This document shows positions 43,939-56,207 of a stretch of 64,000 nucleotides of DNA, piece after piece. A model generated the notes under the pieces. The model was given only the letters and a program-made list of their open reading frames with translations, had not been told where the DNA came from and did no database searches. The DNA comes from Symsagittifera roscoffensis (taxonomy: Eukaryota > Xenacoelomorpha > Acoela > Convolutidae): contig NC_087065.1 in NCBI RefSeq assembly GCF_963678635.1, positions 26,309,254 through 26,373,253 on the forward strand. The letters are read 5' to 3'. Position numbers and translations under genes: made by a program. Numbering within the stretch: position 1 is the first letter of the stretch; every line of letters begins with the position of its first letter.

Positions 43939-45366
43939 CATCCACTCGTAAAATTACAAGATAAACATTCATACTGCCGCTTGCATGTAATTTTTTTTGT
44001 AAAGTCTTTAAAATTGATGACGCTGCTATCGTTTAATACTAATTATAGCAGCAGAAACCTTATTAGTTAGGCTTATTTGAATGGAGTTTCCGAAAAACAC
44101 AGAAGGGATAGTAATGGGCATGAAAACGTTTAGAAAAGGAATCAGAAAAAAAAACAAATAAATTGGAAAGCATAAAGCGATTCTGAAATTGTCAGTAATT
44201 TTGATTACATATGCGGGTTTCATTAAAAATAAAGTTAAAACAAGTTAGTCAAAAAACTCGGCACAACTTAAAACCAAAAACTTACAAGAACAAACGTTGA
44301 AGTTAATGCAGCTCTAAATATATACATGTTTCTTTGCCCTTATCAGGGTTGGGAAAAAAACTTGTTTTCTTGACACTTTGAAAAATTAATAAGGAAAATT
44401 TTTCATTGTAAAAACAGCAGATACATTTCAAAATACCGTTTATTTTTGGAAAGACTACTGCGACAAAAACTGAGTATTTTAACGCAAACATTTTTTATTT
44501 AGCCAATCTTGTTTTTTTTTCCAGGGCGATTAGAAGACCGTTGTTTTTTTCTTCCAGACTATCTGTAAGCAATTTGTAGCCTGGTATCTAACATTGTTAC
44601 TCAAGTACACATCTTGATTTTTTTCTATCCAAATTGTTTGAGACCTATTCATATTTATCTACAGTTGCTTAAAACTATTTTTGAATTGGCATGTGATCAA
44701 ATTTATCGAAAGTGTCGTAGTGCACCGTGACTGATTTTCAAGTACACGGTTATGAATGGGGCAAGCAAAAATTTAACTTTGATTAGAGTGAAAAATGGTT
44801 AGAAGATATTACATAAAAGAAGTACTGCTAATTTGCGGTTCGTTGTCTTTCTCAGTTTCAACTCTTCGAGCGAACCTACCGGTCGGAGCAAGATTTGCAC
44901 AGTCCAAAATTTTTAGGAGCTTCAGAAAAACGCGGCTTTTTTCTAGTTTTACATCCACTCGTAAAATTACAAGATAAACATTCATACTGCCGCTTGCATG
45001 TTTTTTTGTAAAGTCTATAAAGTTCATTACGCTGCTGTCGTTTATCACTAATTATAGCAGCAGAAACCTTATTAATGAAGCTTATTTGAATGGAATTTCC
45101 GAAAAACACAGAAGGGATATTAATGGGCATAAAAACGTTAAGAAAAGGAATTAAAAAAAACAAATAAATTGGAATGCATAAAGCGATTCTGAAATTGTCA
45201 GTAATTTTGATTACAGACGCAGGTTTCATTGAAAAAAAGTTTATACAAGTTAGTAAAAAAACTCGGCACAACTTAAAACAAAAAACTTACAAGAACAAAG
45301 GTTGAAGTTAATGCAGCTCTAAATATATACATGTTTCTTCGCCCTTATCAGGGTTGGAAAAAAAAC
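43939..45366. repeat. Direct repeat pair of ~420 bp, 0.6 kb apart
   Basis: Copy A is 43939-44358, copy B 44952-45366. Both run from CATCCACTCGTAAAATTAC, through AAACATTCATACTGCCGC and AATTATAGCAGCAGAAACC, to CCCTTATCAGGGTTGG. They differ at a modest number of positions and small indels. The ends lack TG...CA, and the 590 bp between show no retroelement motifs, so they are two copies of one repeat or a local duplication, not proven LTRs. Confidence 0.75.
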
Positions 45367-45566
45367 GTTTTTTTTTTTGAAAAAATCAATTAAACAGAGT
45401 TTTTTTTAAAAAAAACCTGTTTTATTGTTGTTTTTTTTTACATTTTGTTCAGTTCTAACTTTCTACACTCATACCGATGATCTAATAGATATGCGGCAAG
45501 AAAAACGGAAAATCGGGATTCAGATAAACATTTTTTCTTGCAACAAATTTTTTCAGATGATCCGGT

Positions 45567-45649
45567 GCAGCATTGTAGAGAGCAAGCCGGCTCAATGAAA
45601 GAAGGCGGCTCAAACCCCTGTCGCAACAGTTCGACTCCCAGCTTTCTGC
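45567..45649 (+). repeat. tRNA-like segment, possibly a decayed Leu-type tRNA or SINE head
   Basis: GCAG at 45567 and CTGC at 45646 could form part of an acceptor stem. CTCAAAC could be an anticodon loop (CAA), and AGTTCGACTCC is a good B box. The D arm does not fold convincingly. It is unlikely to be a working tRNA gene. Confidence 0.25.
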
Positions 45650-45709
45650 TATAAAACATTTAAAATAAAAAACTTGTTTTTTTTTATTTAACAGCTCGCA
45701 GCACTTGTT

Positions 45710-46070
45710 GTTCGGATCGTTTGAAAAACGCGGAGGAACTTTGTATTAGGGTGTGATTTTTTTTTCTTTTTGTTCCGACCATTTGAAAAATGGGGAGGAA
45801 CCTTGTATTCGGGTGTTTTAGTTTTTTTGTTTTGTTTTCCACGCAAAATCAGCTACCACATTAATCATCGGATTGGATTGAATGATACATAGTATTGAAG
45901 CCCCTCCATTCGTGATTCCAACCACATTAAAAATGTCAAAAATTTGTCCCAGTGTCGAGAAAAACCGATTTCGAAATTTATATTTTTCGTCTTATTTCGA
46001 GCGAATAAAGCAAGCAAGCAGGCTTACAACCGCTGAGCTATGCATGTTTCTTAAACTTAAAAATTTAAGC
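45710..46070. repeat. TGTTCCGAC repeat, partner of 15012-15290
   Basis: The main copy starts at 45771 (TGTTCCGACCATTTGAAAAATG). A shorter tandem copy of its first ~55 bp precedes it (about 45710, TGTTCGGATCGTTTG). Each contains a stem of the type CATTTGAAAAATG followed by GGGAGGAAC. Confidence 0.6.
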
Positions 46071-46844
46071 AAGTAAAACTAGTTTTTGGAGCTTTTTAGT
46101 GATATTTTGGGAACCAAAAAATTCAAAAATATTCTACAAAAAGTTTTGAAAAAAACTCTTTTTGTATTTTTTTTAGTTTTTCTACCTTTTTTTTCAAATT
46201 TTGTCCAGTTTGCCTATATTACTACGACTGTCTAATATGCCTGAATTATATTTTTAGGTCAGATTTTTTTTTATCATACCTAGCAGAAAAAAACGACACT
46301 AATTTGTATTTTGTAAGAATTTAGAAAAAACTTTAAGATTTTCTAATTTGGAAAAAAGCTTTTTTTTTGTATGCATATACATGTAAATTTTCTCATTGGA
46401 ACAGTTAATATTTGTTTAAACTCTTTTTTTTTTGCTAGATAGAAGAGCTGTCGATCAATTTCCCAAATCGTTTATCTCAGTGTTACTTTCATTTTTTTCT
46501 TCTAGTAAATAAAATTTTCGGGAATTACCGTAGGTTTTTTTCCAAAAGTTCAACATGCCTATTTTTTGAAAATTATTTTCATTTGATTGAAAATTTTATT
46601 GCTAAATTTTGTTTGACTAACAAATCATGCTCTTTTGGATAAATTCCTGTTTCAAGGGTATCAATGGGAAGTCCACCAACTCCCCTGTGTGCCTGCATAA
46701 TCCATCCCCTAGTCCCATTTTTATACCTTAAAGCACTTTCTATGGCCTTTAAAAAAAATTGTGGGGGGAAACTTTTGTCCCATTTTTTAGGATTTTTTAT
46801 GAAAACTACCCTCCCAAATCGAAAAATAAACTAGCCTCGAAAAC
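46071..46844. other. Intergenic T-rich stretch, nothing recognised
   Basis: Long A and T runs and no coding frame with family resemblance. Confidence 0.3.
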
Positions 46845-47295
46845 TACTCTCCCAAATCTAGGAGTTTAGGTTAAATGAACAGGTTGTAGGTGTAACTCAT
46901 CTGCATCGGTGGTTACGTCCAATTTTTTAGTACATAAAAAATTATGACCCCCGGAAAAGTCCAATTTTTGAGTTTTTAACGGTTTTTTGAAATTTTTTGA
47001 TTTTTCTCAAAAACTACCCTCCCAGATCTGAGATTTTGATTTGAATGTTCGTGAGAGGCTCCCTTGCGTAAGCGGTTTTGCCCAAATTGTTTCACACAAA
47101 AAGTTTTGATCTTCGGAAAAGCCGAGTTTTCAATTGTTTGGCGTTTTTTGAAACGTTTGACTTTTCGCAAAAACAACACTCCCAAATGTAAGATTTTGAA
47201 TTCAATGGGTAGACCGGGATGTGTAAAATTATAACCCCCGGTAAAGGCAATGTTTTGATTTCTTGTCCGCTTTTTGAAAGTCGAAAACAACTCAA
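46845..47295. repeat. Degenerate tandem repeat, ~160-170-bp period
   Basis: The landmark CTCCCAAATCT-AGATTTTGA (variants) recurs near 46849, 47019 and 47179. Between landmarks each unit has a TTATGACCCCCGGAAAAG-like block and a GTTTTTTGAAATTTTTTGA-like block. About two and a half to three units are readable. Confidence 0.65.
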
Positions 47296-48399
47296 TATGA
47301 TATCAAGGGTTTAATCTAGGCAACAGTTTGTGGAAAACCTCCGTAGATAAGAAGCTACACCCTAAAATTTGTTCAAAAAAATTGTCTCTGTGAAAACCTA
47401 TTACACATCCTATTACACAAAACGTTAGTTGTTTGTTTTTAACTTGCGACATGCGAAGATGGAAGACTTGTAATTGGGAACTAAACAATTTTTATTACAA
47501 ATTTGTAAGTAATTGAACGTGCTTCATTAACTCCAACAATATTTTAAATAATTTTCATGGCAATTTTATTTTTAGCAATTTCGTTTTATCAGTGTTGTTT
47601 TTGTTGGCAATTTATGATTCAATTCTTGTTTTTACGGACAAAAATTGATTTAAATTTAGGCAGTTGCAGTTTTTCAACTTTTTAAAAAATATATATTTTT
47701 TCTATTTTCTGGTTTCCGACTGCTTGCGTTATCTCAAGACAGCGAAGGTCCACTTCGATCCCTGTTCTGTAATTTCCAAGAAGAAATGCAATCCGCCAAA
47801 TGAACGATTTTTTCTTAAGAACATTGGCTCTCTCATAACTGTCTTAATAAACGAGATGAATACACAAATCGGTTAAAAATTTAGGTCAGTTTGAACCATT
47901 TAATGCTCAAACAGAAAAAAAACTTTTACGGATTGCTTTTAAAAAACAGCAGAACACTTTTATTTTGATAATTTGCGCTGTGACGAAGTTATTAAAAACT
48001 AGAAGCAATTTATTTTTATTCTTAAAGTGCTGAGAGGTTAAAATATTATAGACATTAAATTACCATAAAAACGTTTTACATTAGAATTTTTGAATATTAC
48101 AAAAAAAAGATATTTAAAAATTAGGTTTCTCAGATACTTTGCTTTTTATTCAAAGATAAAGTAACTGTATTAGTGATAAACATTAACAAATTAGTATGCA
48201 AGTATATGGTAACATAAACACACTTGGAAAACGTCAAAGGCGTTTAGCCTGTCGAGTGAAGCCTCGAGAGTAAAGATCAAAAAGAAAAAAAAATCATGCT
48301 CTGCTCACCTAATCACACAAATGAGCCCTCGTTGAATTATCACCAAAAAATCTGTTCTAACTTACCAATAATAGTAGAAAAACATATTTTTTGTTGCTA
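47296..48399. other. Intergenic, nothing recognised
   Basis: AT-rich. A 70-codon plus frame at 47664-47876 (CLRYLKTAKVHFDPCSVISK in part) has no family I recognise. Confidence 0.3.
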
Positions 48400-50450
48400 T
48401 GAAAGCCACCAAAAAACAACAAAGTAAGATGAAATTCTTTTTTTTGTGCCGCCTTTTTCTAAGCCTCTTTAAAATTAGAATAAGAGAAGAATAAAAGTAA
48501 TATCACCTAGCAAAGTTATTCTAGACAACCTTTATTATCTGTTATATGAAGATCTCGAAGCTCAAGAATTAGTTTGTCCCATTGTTTTGAAGATATTGTC
48601 CTAATATTGTCTAGAATTGAGTTAATTAACTTTATCAGAAAAATAAACAATTTTCTGACTCTATAGCTAAGTGTTCTAGTTCGATAGGCGTTGCCCTTTG
48701 TCTGGTCTTACATCGCCCGTTTCTTTTTTCCCTAAGAAACACAGCTTAAGTTCATCCTTTTGAACACAACTCTTATGGTGAATGCTAGGTTGTTTTCTTA
48801 TTACTTTTGCTAATGTCTTCATTAACTCGTATATGTGTTTTTATTTAAAAGTGAAATATTTGTGTTTTTTTTCAAAATTTTCTGAATGTCAGTTTTTTCA
48901 ATTAAAAAGAATACGTAATATTCTATTTTGTGCTTTGTCAACATTTGTCAAACCAAAACTTTTTGCCAGACCATATATTAACACTACGTGTTGCAAAACT
49001 GGTTGAATAAAAACTTTATATTTTTTAAGGGATTTTTGTCTCAGAAAAATTTTAGAATGATGAACTTTTTCCTGTTAATGGCAAAAGTCCCTTAATTAAA
49101 CGATTAGTATGTTCTTTGTATATAAGATTTCTGTCTAAGGTGAGTTCAAGAATTTCATTTCGCTTTTAAGCTCCAGTATTTTGTCATTTAATTTATTTTT
49201 CCATGTTAATTTTGGCTGAAGTTGGAGATTTCTACTTTTATCTTCATTTACTGTAGCTTCTTGTCCTCCATTCAGACCAAAACACGCTCTATTTCATCAG
49301 AGATTGATTTACCTTCATCATTGATAGCGCTATACAATGTTGTGTCATCTGTAAAAACGGTTAATTTGTAGTTGGTACACACTTCAGGACGATCATTTAG
49401 ATAAAGAAGATTCAACAAGAGAACTAGAATTGGCCCTTGGGGTACACCATATACATTCGAACGTTCTTCAGATAACTATTTTTCATTATCAACAAAATGG
49501 TATCTGTTTTCAAGGTATGACTTCAGGATACCATGTATTGGGTATCGAAAACCATAGCGATAACGTTTTGCCAGTATAATTGAGTTGTCAAAAATGTCAA
49601 AAACTTTAGCAAATCAATAAAAATACAGGTGAATTATTACTGGTACATAAATTAGTTGAATTGTTCTCAATTACATCTAAAATTTCATCTTCTGTTGATT
49701 TTTTAAGTTTGTATCCATTTTGATGCGCCGTTAAAATGTTTTCATTTGATATAAAAGTAGTCCTTTTTTTAGATATTAGCTTTATCAGCACTTTACTGAC
49801 TACTGGAAAAAGTGAGACTAGTCTATAGTTTTCGCATTTATTTTTTATCCACCCTTAAAAAACTGTATGACTCTAGCATTTTTTCTCCTGATTTTTTCAT
49901 CTCTCCACATAGTATTTGTTTCAAATTAGTTCGGTTTTTTACACTTATTGTGTGATCCTTTTAATTGTCCAAAGTTTCATCTATACTAAAACTTGTTGAT
50001 TTCTATAACACATTTAAAAACCGTTTCTCTTTCTCAGTTAGAATGTTGACTGATAAAATCTGTAAATTATTGCTTGTTTTCCACTTAATGGTTTGAATTG
50101 GTGTTGTTTTTGGATAAATCTGTTCCTAGTATACCAGCTCTTTTTACTTTATTGCTTTCAATTAATTTATGATATCCCTTAACTTTCAGCGCATTTGCGT
50201 TTGTTTTTTCGTTGCACAATGCCTCAGTTAACGCAACTGCTTTTGTTTTTACTTCTATTCTGAAAATATTTTTCCAGCTTACTGAAGTTTTTATAAAGAG
50301 ATCTTTTATTTTGTAGAAGTACGAGCCGAGAAGTTTGCTGATTATTTTGAAAATCATATTTGCCTAATGTCCAATCGCGATATTTGTTTTTGTTTCTATT
50401 TCGTGGCTTATTTTTTGACTCAGTTGAAAAATATTTCATAAACATTTTTT
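48400..50450 (-). pseudogene. Decayed LINE (Jockey/CR1-like) with RT and C-terminal domain
   Basis: Minus-strand pieces in order: KPRNRNKNKYRDW and NKRSLYKNFSKLEKYF, a pre-RT region (50445-50224); NYRLVSLFPVVSKVLIKLISKK (about 49850-49780); AHQNGYKLKKSTEDEILDVI; VFDIFDNSIILAKRYRYGFR (about 49590); YGVPQGPILVLLLNLLYLND (about 49450), the conserved palm motif B; LTVFTDDTTLYSAI (about 49355), the catalytic F.DD box; then C-terminal FIQPVLQHVVLIYGLAKS (about 49010) and KGNAYRTRTLSYRVRKL (about 48690). The frame is interrupted by many stops. No endonuclease domain is seen upstream, so it is 5'-truncated or eroded. Confidence 0.75.
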
Positions 50451-53400
50451 TTATTGGTCAAGAATCCAAAACCTCTCGTTTTATTTAATCTTTTCATTTG
50501 ATGTTGTCATAGTATTTTCACATTTATACACAATTTTTACCGCGGAAGTTGCAGTATATTTTACCCTTCTGATAAATAACTATAACTATATAATTTTTTA
50601 TTTATTATGGATACATTCATTAGAAAACTAACCGAAGCCTGCTTGAAGCAGCACCGCGAAAATTGCAGCCAATGCTTCAAACACAAGCTCAGTTACAACA
50701 TTTTTCAAAAAAGATGATAACCACGGAGGTTGTTGTGTTGCATAACGATAAAAGTCCCATGAAAGATCTGTAGCTGCGGAAATCGCAGCTGGAAAAATTT
50801 TGTGAACCAAAAAAATATATATATATAAACATATATTAAAAAACCATTAAAAAGACAGTAAAAAATCACGATATCCTTATTTTTTTTTTAATTTTGGCTT
50901 AAATTTTAACTGAAAAAACGAAAAAGTCAACAATTTTATCTTTGACTTGATTTTACAAAAACAAATGTGTATTAATCAAACTTATCAAAAGTATCAACTA
51001 ATTTTAACTTTTCAAACTGAAGTTTCACTTTCAGTTTAACTTCAACAAGGAGAAGCTGTTTACACAAATGAAAACCATTTGAGTTCATCACCGGGAAGTG
51101 TTTTTTCCCACATCTCAATTGTTGTTCTTCTCTTCTTTTTCCAGAAAACTGTTTTTTCTGCTCAGGAAATAGAGCGGCATATATTCTTACTGTTCTCTCT
51201 TCGTCATCACGAAGTCTTTTCTTTTTTCCTCTAAAGGTTTTATCAGCTGCCTAGTTTTATCAGCACGCTGTTGTTGCTCTGGAATGATCGGATTCTTGAA
51301 GCTTTCCAAGTCCTTCTCATTGTGATTTGTTGCATGATATGGCGCACTTGAGCTAAATTGACATATAGCGGACACAAAAGTGTTGAGTCAAAGTGATGAA
51401 ATTTTTACTTTCAGCTTCACGTTTAATGTAGACATCAAGCGGAGGCTCGCATTCTCTTACCCATTTTAATTTTTGGTAAATTAGATTTTTGTTATGATCA
51501 TGTTTCCATTTTCATCTGTTCTTATACGCCGCGTGTTTATCATTGAAATGAACAAAGTTTATAATGATCAATGGCATCATTCTATTTTCAACCCCTACTT
51601 GGCAAAATATGATATGATCTCAATCTACTTTCACTAACACGTGAAAAGTTCATCCAAAAACCAAAGTACATTGTTTAGCAAGTTTGTTGTGTCGCAAGTT
51701 TCGAATGGTTGTTTATCAACTATGATTGAATCCCTGAAGGAGTATCGTTCCTGTTCTCTTAGTCTCACATTTATATCATCGCAAAAACCTTTAAGCTCAA
51801 AAAAAATTTGGACGTAAGTTCAACGTTTGTTTTGAAAAGCTCTGTTGTTAGAGTACTCACAACCAACCTCGTTGCCTCATCTGAGATGCTGTCTACCATC
51901 GAACGTAGCTTGGCTAATTTGTCATCTATCGTGGGGTCACACAAGAAACCAATGAAGTAAAATTTTTATAAATTAAAAGAATCTCTGTAATAAGGTGTTG
52001 TTCTCGATATTCTCTCGAATCAATTGATTTTTGCTTTGGGAAAGTCGCACTCGCAATTTTAGCTTAAAACCATTGATACAAGATTATTCAGCTTTTTGTC
52101 AAAAATTGTTCAGCTTTTAATCATCAAAGTTTTGGGAAAATTTCTCTGAAGCAAATGATTTCAATCTTGTAAATCCTTCAAACTTGTGTGATGAACCAGA
52201 AACAAATAACTGACTGGGTTTCTTTAGATTGTAGCTCAACCAACTATGAAGGGTAACATACATGAAATCGTAGTTCAAAAGAAGTTATTCGGCTTTCACG
52301 ATCGATTTTTTTTTAATCTTCGTCAAAAATTACAAAAATCCTTTCTTTCTTCTAGAATTCTACAAAACTAGCTTACTGATAGGATCAAAACATAAGCTGT
52401 TTGAATTTCTTTTGCATAAGGCTCAAGATTTTTTAAGGGTTTAAAATTTCGAAATCGTACTCCACAATAAGTTATTCAGATTTTTTGGCAATTTTTTAAA
52501 CATAATTGTTACTTCTGCCGGGCTATTTAGCGTGGTTTAACATAATTTGGGTGCGCAAGCTAGTCAAATGAGGAAATTAGCCTGTTTTGGTTGTAACGTA
52601 AGTATGTAAACAATTATCAATTGAATAGCTGAGCTCAAAAAATTCAAATTTTAACTTAAATCAAAAGTACAATTGAAAAGCAGAGCGTTCAAGTTTCGAC
52701 TCAAATCAATTTTATTTTAAATTGTTTAAGATACATATTAATACATCTGATTTACTCTTAGAACGATGCGCCTTCACAGGTTGAATGAATTGACTTTTTA
52801 CGAAAAACCACCCTGGGCTATATAGGTCATTTCGAATCATTGAGAAACGTTGGAACAAAAATCATAATTATTTATTTTCATTCTCCTTCAACATGCCATC
52901 ACATACCAATTTAACTAAAACATGTTGCAAAACAATTTTTGACCTCGCCAAATTTTTTTAATTAAAGTTTATTTCATTTTTTTTTGTTTCAAATAGTCTA
53001 AACTTTCTGAGTGTGGTGAGATGAGAAAACTATGAAAAAGCGTAGAAATTTATGCATACTTTTCGAAGCAAAGAATGCGCTACACGAAGCTTCCAGAAGT
53101 GTAAGTGGCCGGTTTTCCAAAACCGAATGTTACTCGATCAACTTACTCGGTCAAAAATTGACTAAAACTTGAAACATTCGAACCGGTTTTTCTCGACACT
53201 TCAGTTTAAAAAAAAACAGAAAAATAAACACACTCGAAGACGAAGTTCTTCTCCATTTTAAATGAACGGTACAACAACATTTAGACTTTTTTCAACGGAA
53301 CGAAACATTTAAACCCTGGAGATTAAAGTTCGCATGGCCAATTAGAGAAAATTGCTATGCATTGTCTGAAAACAATTCTGAAAACCTGGTCTGTCTAAAA

Positions 53401-53906
53401 GTTTTCACGTTGATAAATTTTTCTATCTGTATATTTATATTTTTGATTGATGTTTTCATTTTTTTTAAAAGGTTCAATTTACTAAGAAGTTTATTTAATA
53501 ACAGTGCTCTGCGTTTTTGTTCTTGAAGTCTTTCAATTGGCAGATTTAGACAGAAAATTTTTATACCATATGAAAGCTGTCAATCGTTTCAAAATCAACA
53601 TCTGAAACCAAACTTGGCATGCGACAACTTGGCATAATACGACAACTCGCAATAAAAGATAACTCGCAATAAAAGAAAACGCGCAAAAAAAAGATATTTT
53701 GCAATAATCTTAACTTTGCAGTCGCGCCCTCGTGTTCGAAGGTTGCCAACAGAGGGTAGAACATTTTACAAATGTTAGAGCCAGTTATCACCACGAAGCG
53801 GTAACGCATGCAGAGCGCCCCCCAATTACCTTAACCCGAATTTCTTAAGTTGCGAATGCTTTCCTTAAATATTACCATTTCTCTTTTGTTACAAGTTGTA
53901 TTTTAT
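50451..53906. other. 3.4-kb stretch without a recognised gene
   Basis: AT-rich, with few open frames. Two minus-strand frames (50810-50628, IFPAAISAATDLSWDFYRYA; 51375-51187, charged) are less repetitive than their surroundings but have no family I know and no supporting splice context. I see no terminal repeats or arrays. Confidence 0.3.
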
Positions 53907-53972
53907 TGTTCCGACTTTCGATACGAAAGTAACGGAAAATTTGTGCTCGAGGTGGGTTTTTTTCTTCTGTGA
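53907..53972. repeat. Second copy of the 43081 element's left end
   Basis: TGTTCCGACTTTCGATACG, AAAGTAACGGAA, GCTCGAGGTGGGTTTTTTTC: nearly identical to 43081-43145, then similarity fades. It lies at the upstream edge of the motif-rich leader of the third LTR element. Confidence 0.65.
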
Positions 53973-54348
53973 AATTCGACCAGAATGGTCAAAATGCAAT
54001 ATCTGCAGTTTCGGACTTTTTAGCAGCGAACCTTCCGAATTGGCGATTTAGAAGGAATAAGAACGTTATTCGAACGATTGAACAAAACGTGAAGGTTGAA
54101 GGATTCGGAAATTCCTAAATTTTAAATTTTCGAAGTGATGACGTAACAATTCTCAGAAACGTCAAAAACGGCCATTTTGGCAGAAAAGCTGAAAAGCGAC
54201 ACAACAACGATAGTTGCACTGACGAAAACGACGAAGATTGTGATAGAAAAACAACAGAGAAAAACAGAAGACCGCTCCGAGTTGCAACTATTGTGTCGCA
54301 ACAATAGTTGCAAGGCAGTTGCTAACAAGAGTGAGGGGTGGAAACCAG

Positions 54349-54414
54349 CCTTCCGGATTACAGAGAAATCAAGCTTAACGTGCTTGATTCAGTGGATTCG
54401 AGAATCCGGAGGGG
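54349..54414 (+). other. Nested hairpin A in the leader
   Basis: Outer arms CCTTCCGGATT (54349-54359) and AATCCGGAGGGG (54403-54414, allowing G-T pairs). Inner arms AATCAAGC (54367) and GCTTGATT (54382). A competing hairpin is GGATT-CGAG-AATCC (54394-54407). Copy B at 56142 keeps the same pairings with different bases. Confidence 0.5.
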
Positions 54415-56141
54415 TTTCGGGACTGAAACTTTTATCGTTTTATATGAACTTTTAGCTTCCCTGTCATGTCCTGAATTGAATTTAATTAACATCGGAATTC
54501 ATTCTACTAAGATGAGAAGCTAGGAGTTGGGTGAAAGCGTTGATCCATCTTCGATGGAGATGATGATTTTTATCTACTGAACAAAAACAATAATAATTCA
54601 ATAAATAGTAGTAGCCCTGTTTTTAGGAGTGACCTCGTGGTCTGGAGATACTGAGACCCAGCCATGAGCTCACTATTTCTGCATGTAATTAAGTTAATTT
54701 GAGTGTTTTGACCGAAGCCGAAAGCAGTAACGTTTTTTGTCGACCCGATGTTAGAAAGACCACCGAAAGTACTGGCTTGGTAGAGACGGTGAAAAGCATG
54801 CAAAGCTCTGTTTAGACGTTAGCCAGTCGTCTTAGAACTTAGTTTTGTTCTCCGTCGATATGTATCTTCCGGGCGAATGTTACATTGATGTTTTTATGGC
54901 GCTCCTGGGTGTTATTCTTTTTTAACATCATGACCGGCAGAACCGTTAACGAGCACTCCGCGCCGAGCGGATGCTCACATTAACGCCCTTAATAGGCCTA
55001 AACCGCCGGGGCGGAAGGGTAGTTCAGAACGCGGAAGCCTTCCGGATTACCGTGAATAGCTTTTTAACCTAGTTAAGACCGAAAATTCACGAATCAGGAA
55101 GGGTGGGGGGATCGGCCATTCCCTCGTTCCCTGAGAGGTTTGCGACCAAAAACACTTAAAGATATATACAAAAAACCAAACAAAAAGTAGTATAGTACCC
55201 AAGAAAAACAAAAAACATAAAAAATAACCGAAAAAACCAAAAACAGTAAAAAAAAAAATAAAAAAAAGTAAAAAATCAGTAGAAATCATCACCCCAGACA
55301 AGATGTGATCCGACCCCCCCGTTTGTTGTTGATAGATATATTGTTGTTACAGGCAATTATATCAGTCAGGATCGTTACGATCAGTTTTGTAGCCCGTTTG
55401 TGAGGCTTGTACTGTCGGGTTATTTGAGCATTTAAGCACGTTAATGATAAATTGCGCTCAATCCGGAAGGGTCAGCTGATTTGCGCTCAATTCGGAAGGG
55501 TCTTGGGAGAAGACTGATCCGGCAAGCAGTACAAGGAGCAACAAGAAGGCGCTCAACGACAACAACAATCGACTGTTGGGTATCGTTAACAAGTTTTGTA
55601 TCCCTTTTGGTACAAAAAGTAAGATAGTAATCTGTGGGGGGCTCGACAGTGCTGCACTGTAGTGACCCTTCACCGAACTGCGAATATCCGAGTTAAGCGA
55701 CTTAATTCGGATATTTAAGAAACCCGAAGGGGTATAGTATTACTAATATTATTACTTATATAGCCTATATTAATACTCCTATATCGTTTTTCAGTGAAAA
55801 ACACAGAAAGCAGACCGGTTTATAGGGTCAAAATAGCGATATTTTGATCCCCCCACAAGTCGCGATTTTTGAGATATCGATTTTTTTTGAACCGGAAAAA
55901 AGCGCTAAATTAGTGTGTTACATCGTAACTGCACTACTATAATAGACAGAACCGGTTAAGTTTAGTTCGGAAGTGGTTGGAACTATTTTGGTACCGAAAA
56001 CCGAATTTTCGCGATTTTTTATATTACGAAACATTATAAAATCAGAAATTTTTTGAAATTTTTGAGTTAGAACAGTAAAAATAGTTGTTCGGACAACGTC
56101 CACTAGTGAATCTACAAGTTTTAAAACCCGCTACCCAAAAG

Positions 56142-56207
56142 CCTTCCGGGTTGCAGAGAAATCGAACTTAACGTGTTTGATTTGGTGGATTCATCAATCC
56201 GGAGGGG
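56142..56207 (+). other. Nested hairpin B in the leader
   Basis: Homologue of hairpin A 1.8 kb upstream: CCTTCCGGGTT pairs with AATCCGGAGGGG, AATCGAAC (56160) with GTTTGATT (56175, one G-T pair), and GGATT-CATC-AATCC forms the alternative stem. The substitutions preserve pairing. Confidence 0.5.

Noticed and set aside
51187-51375. Small minus-strand host exon
   Set aside because: The 62-residue charged frame has no recognisable family and no adjoining exons; only its slightly richer composition drew attention.
54177-54523. Overlapping open frames at the start of the leader
   Set aside because: They cross the hairpin and motif region, show no known domain and are not conserved in the hairpin B copy.
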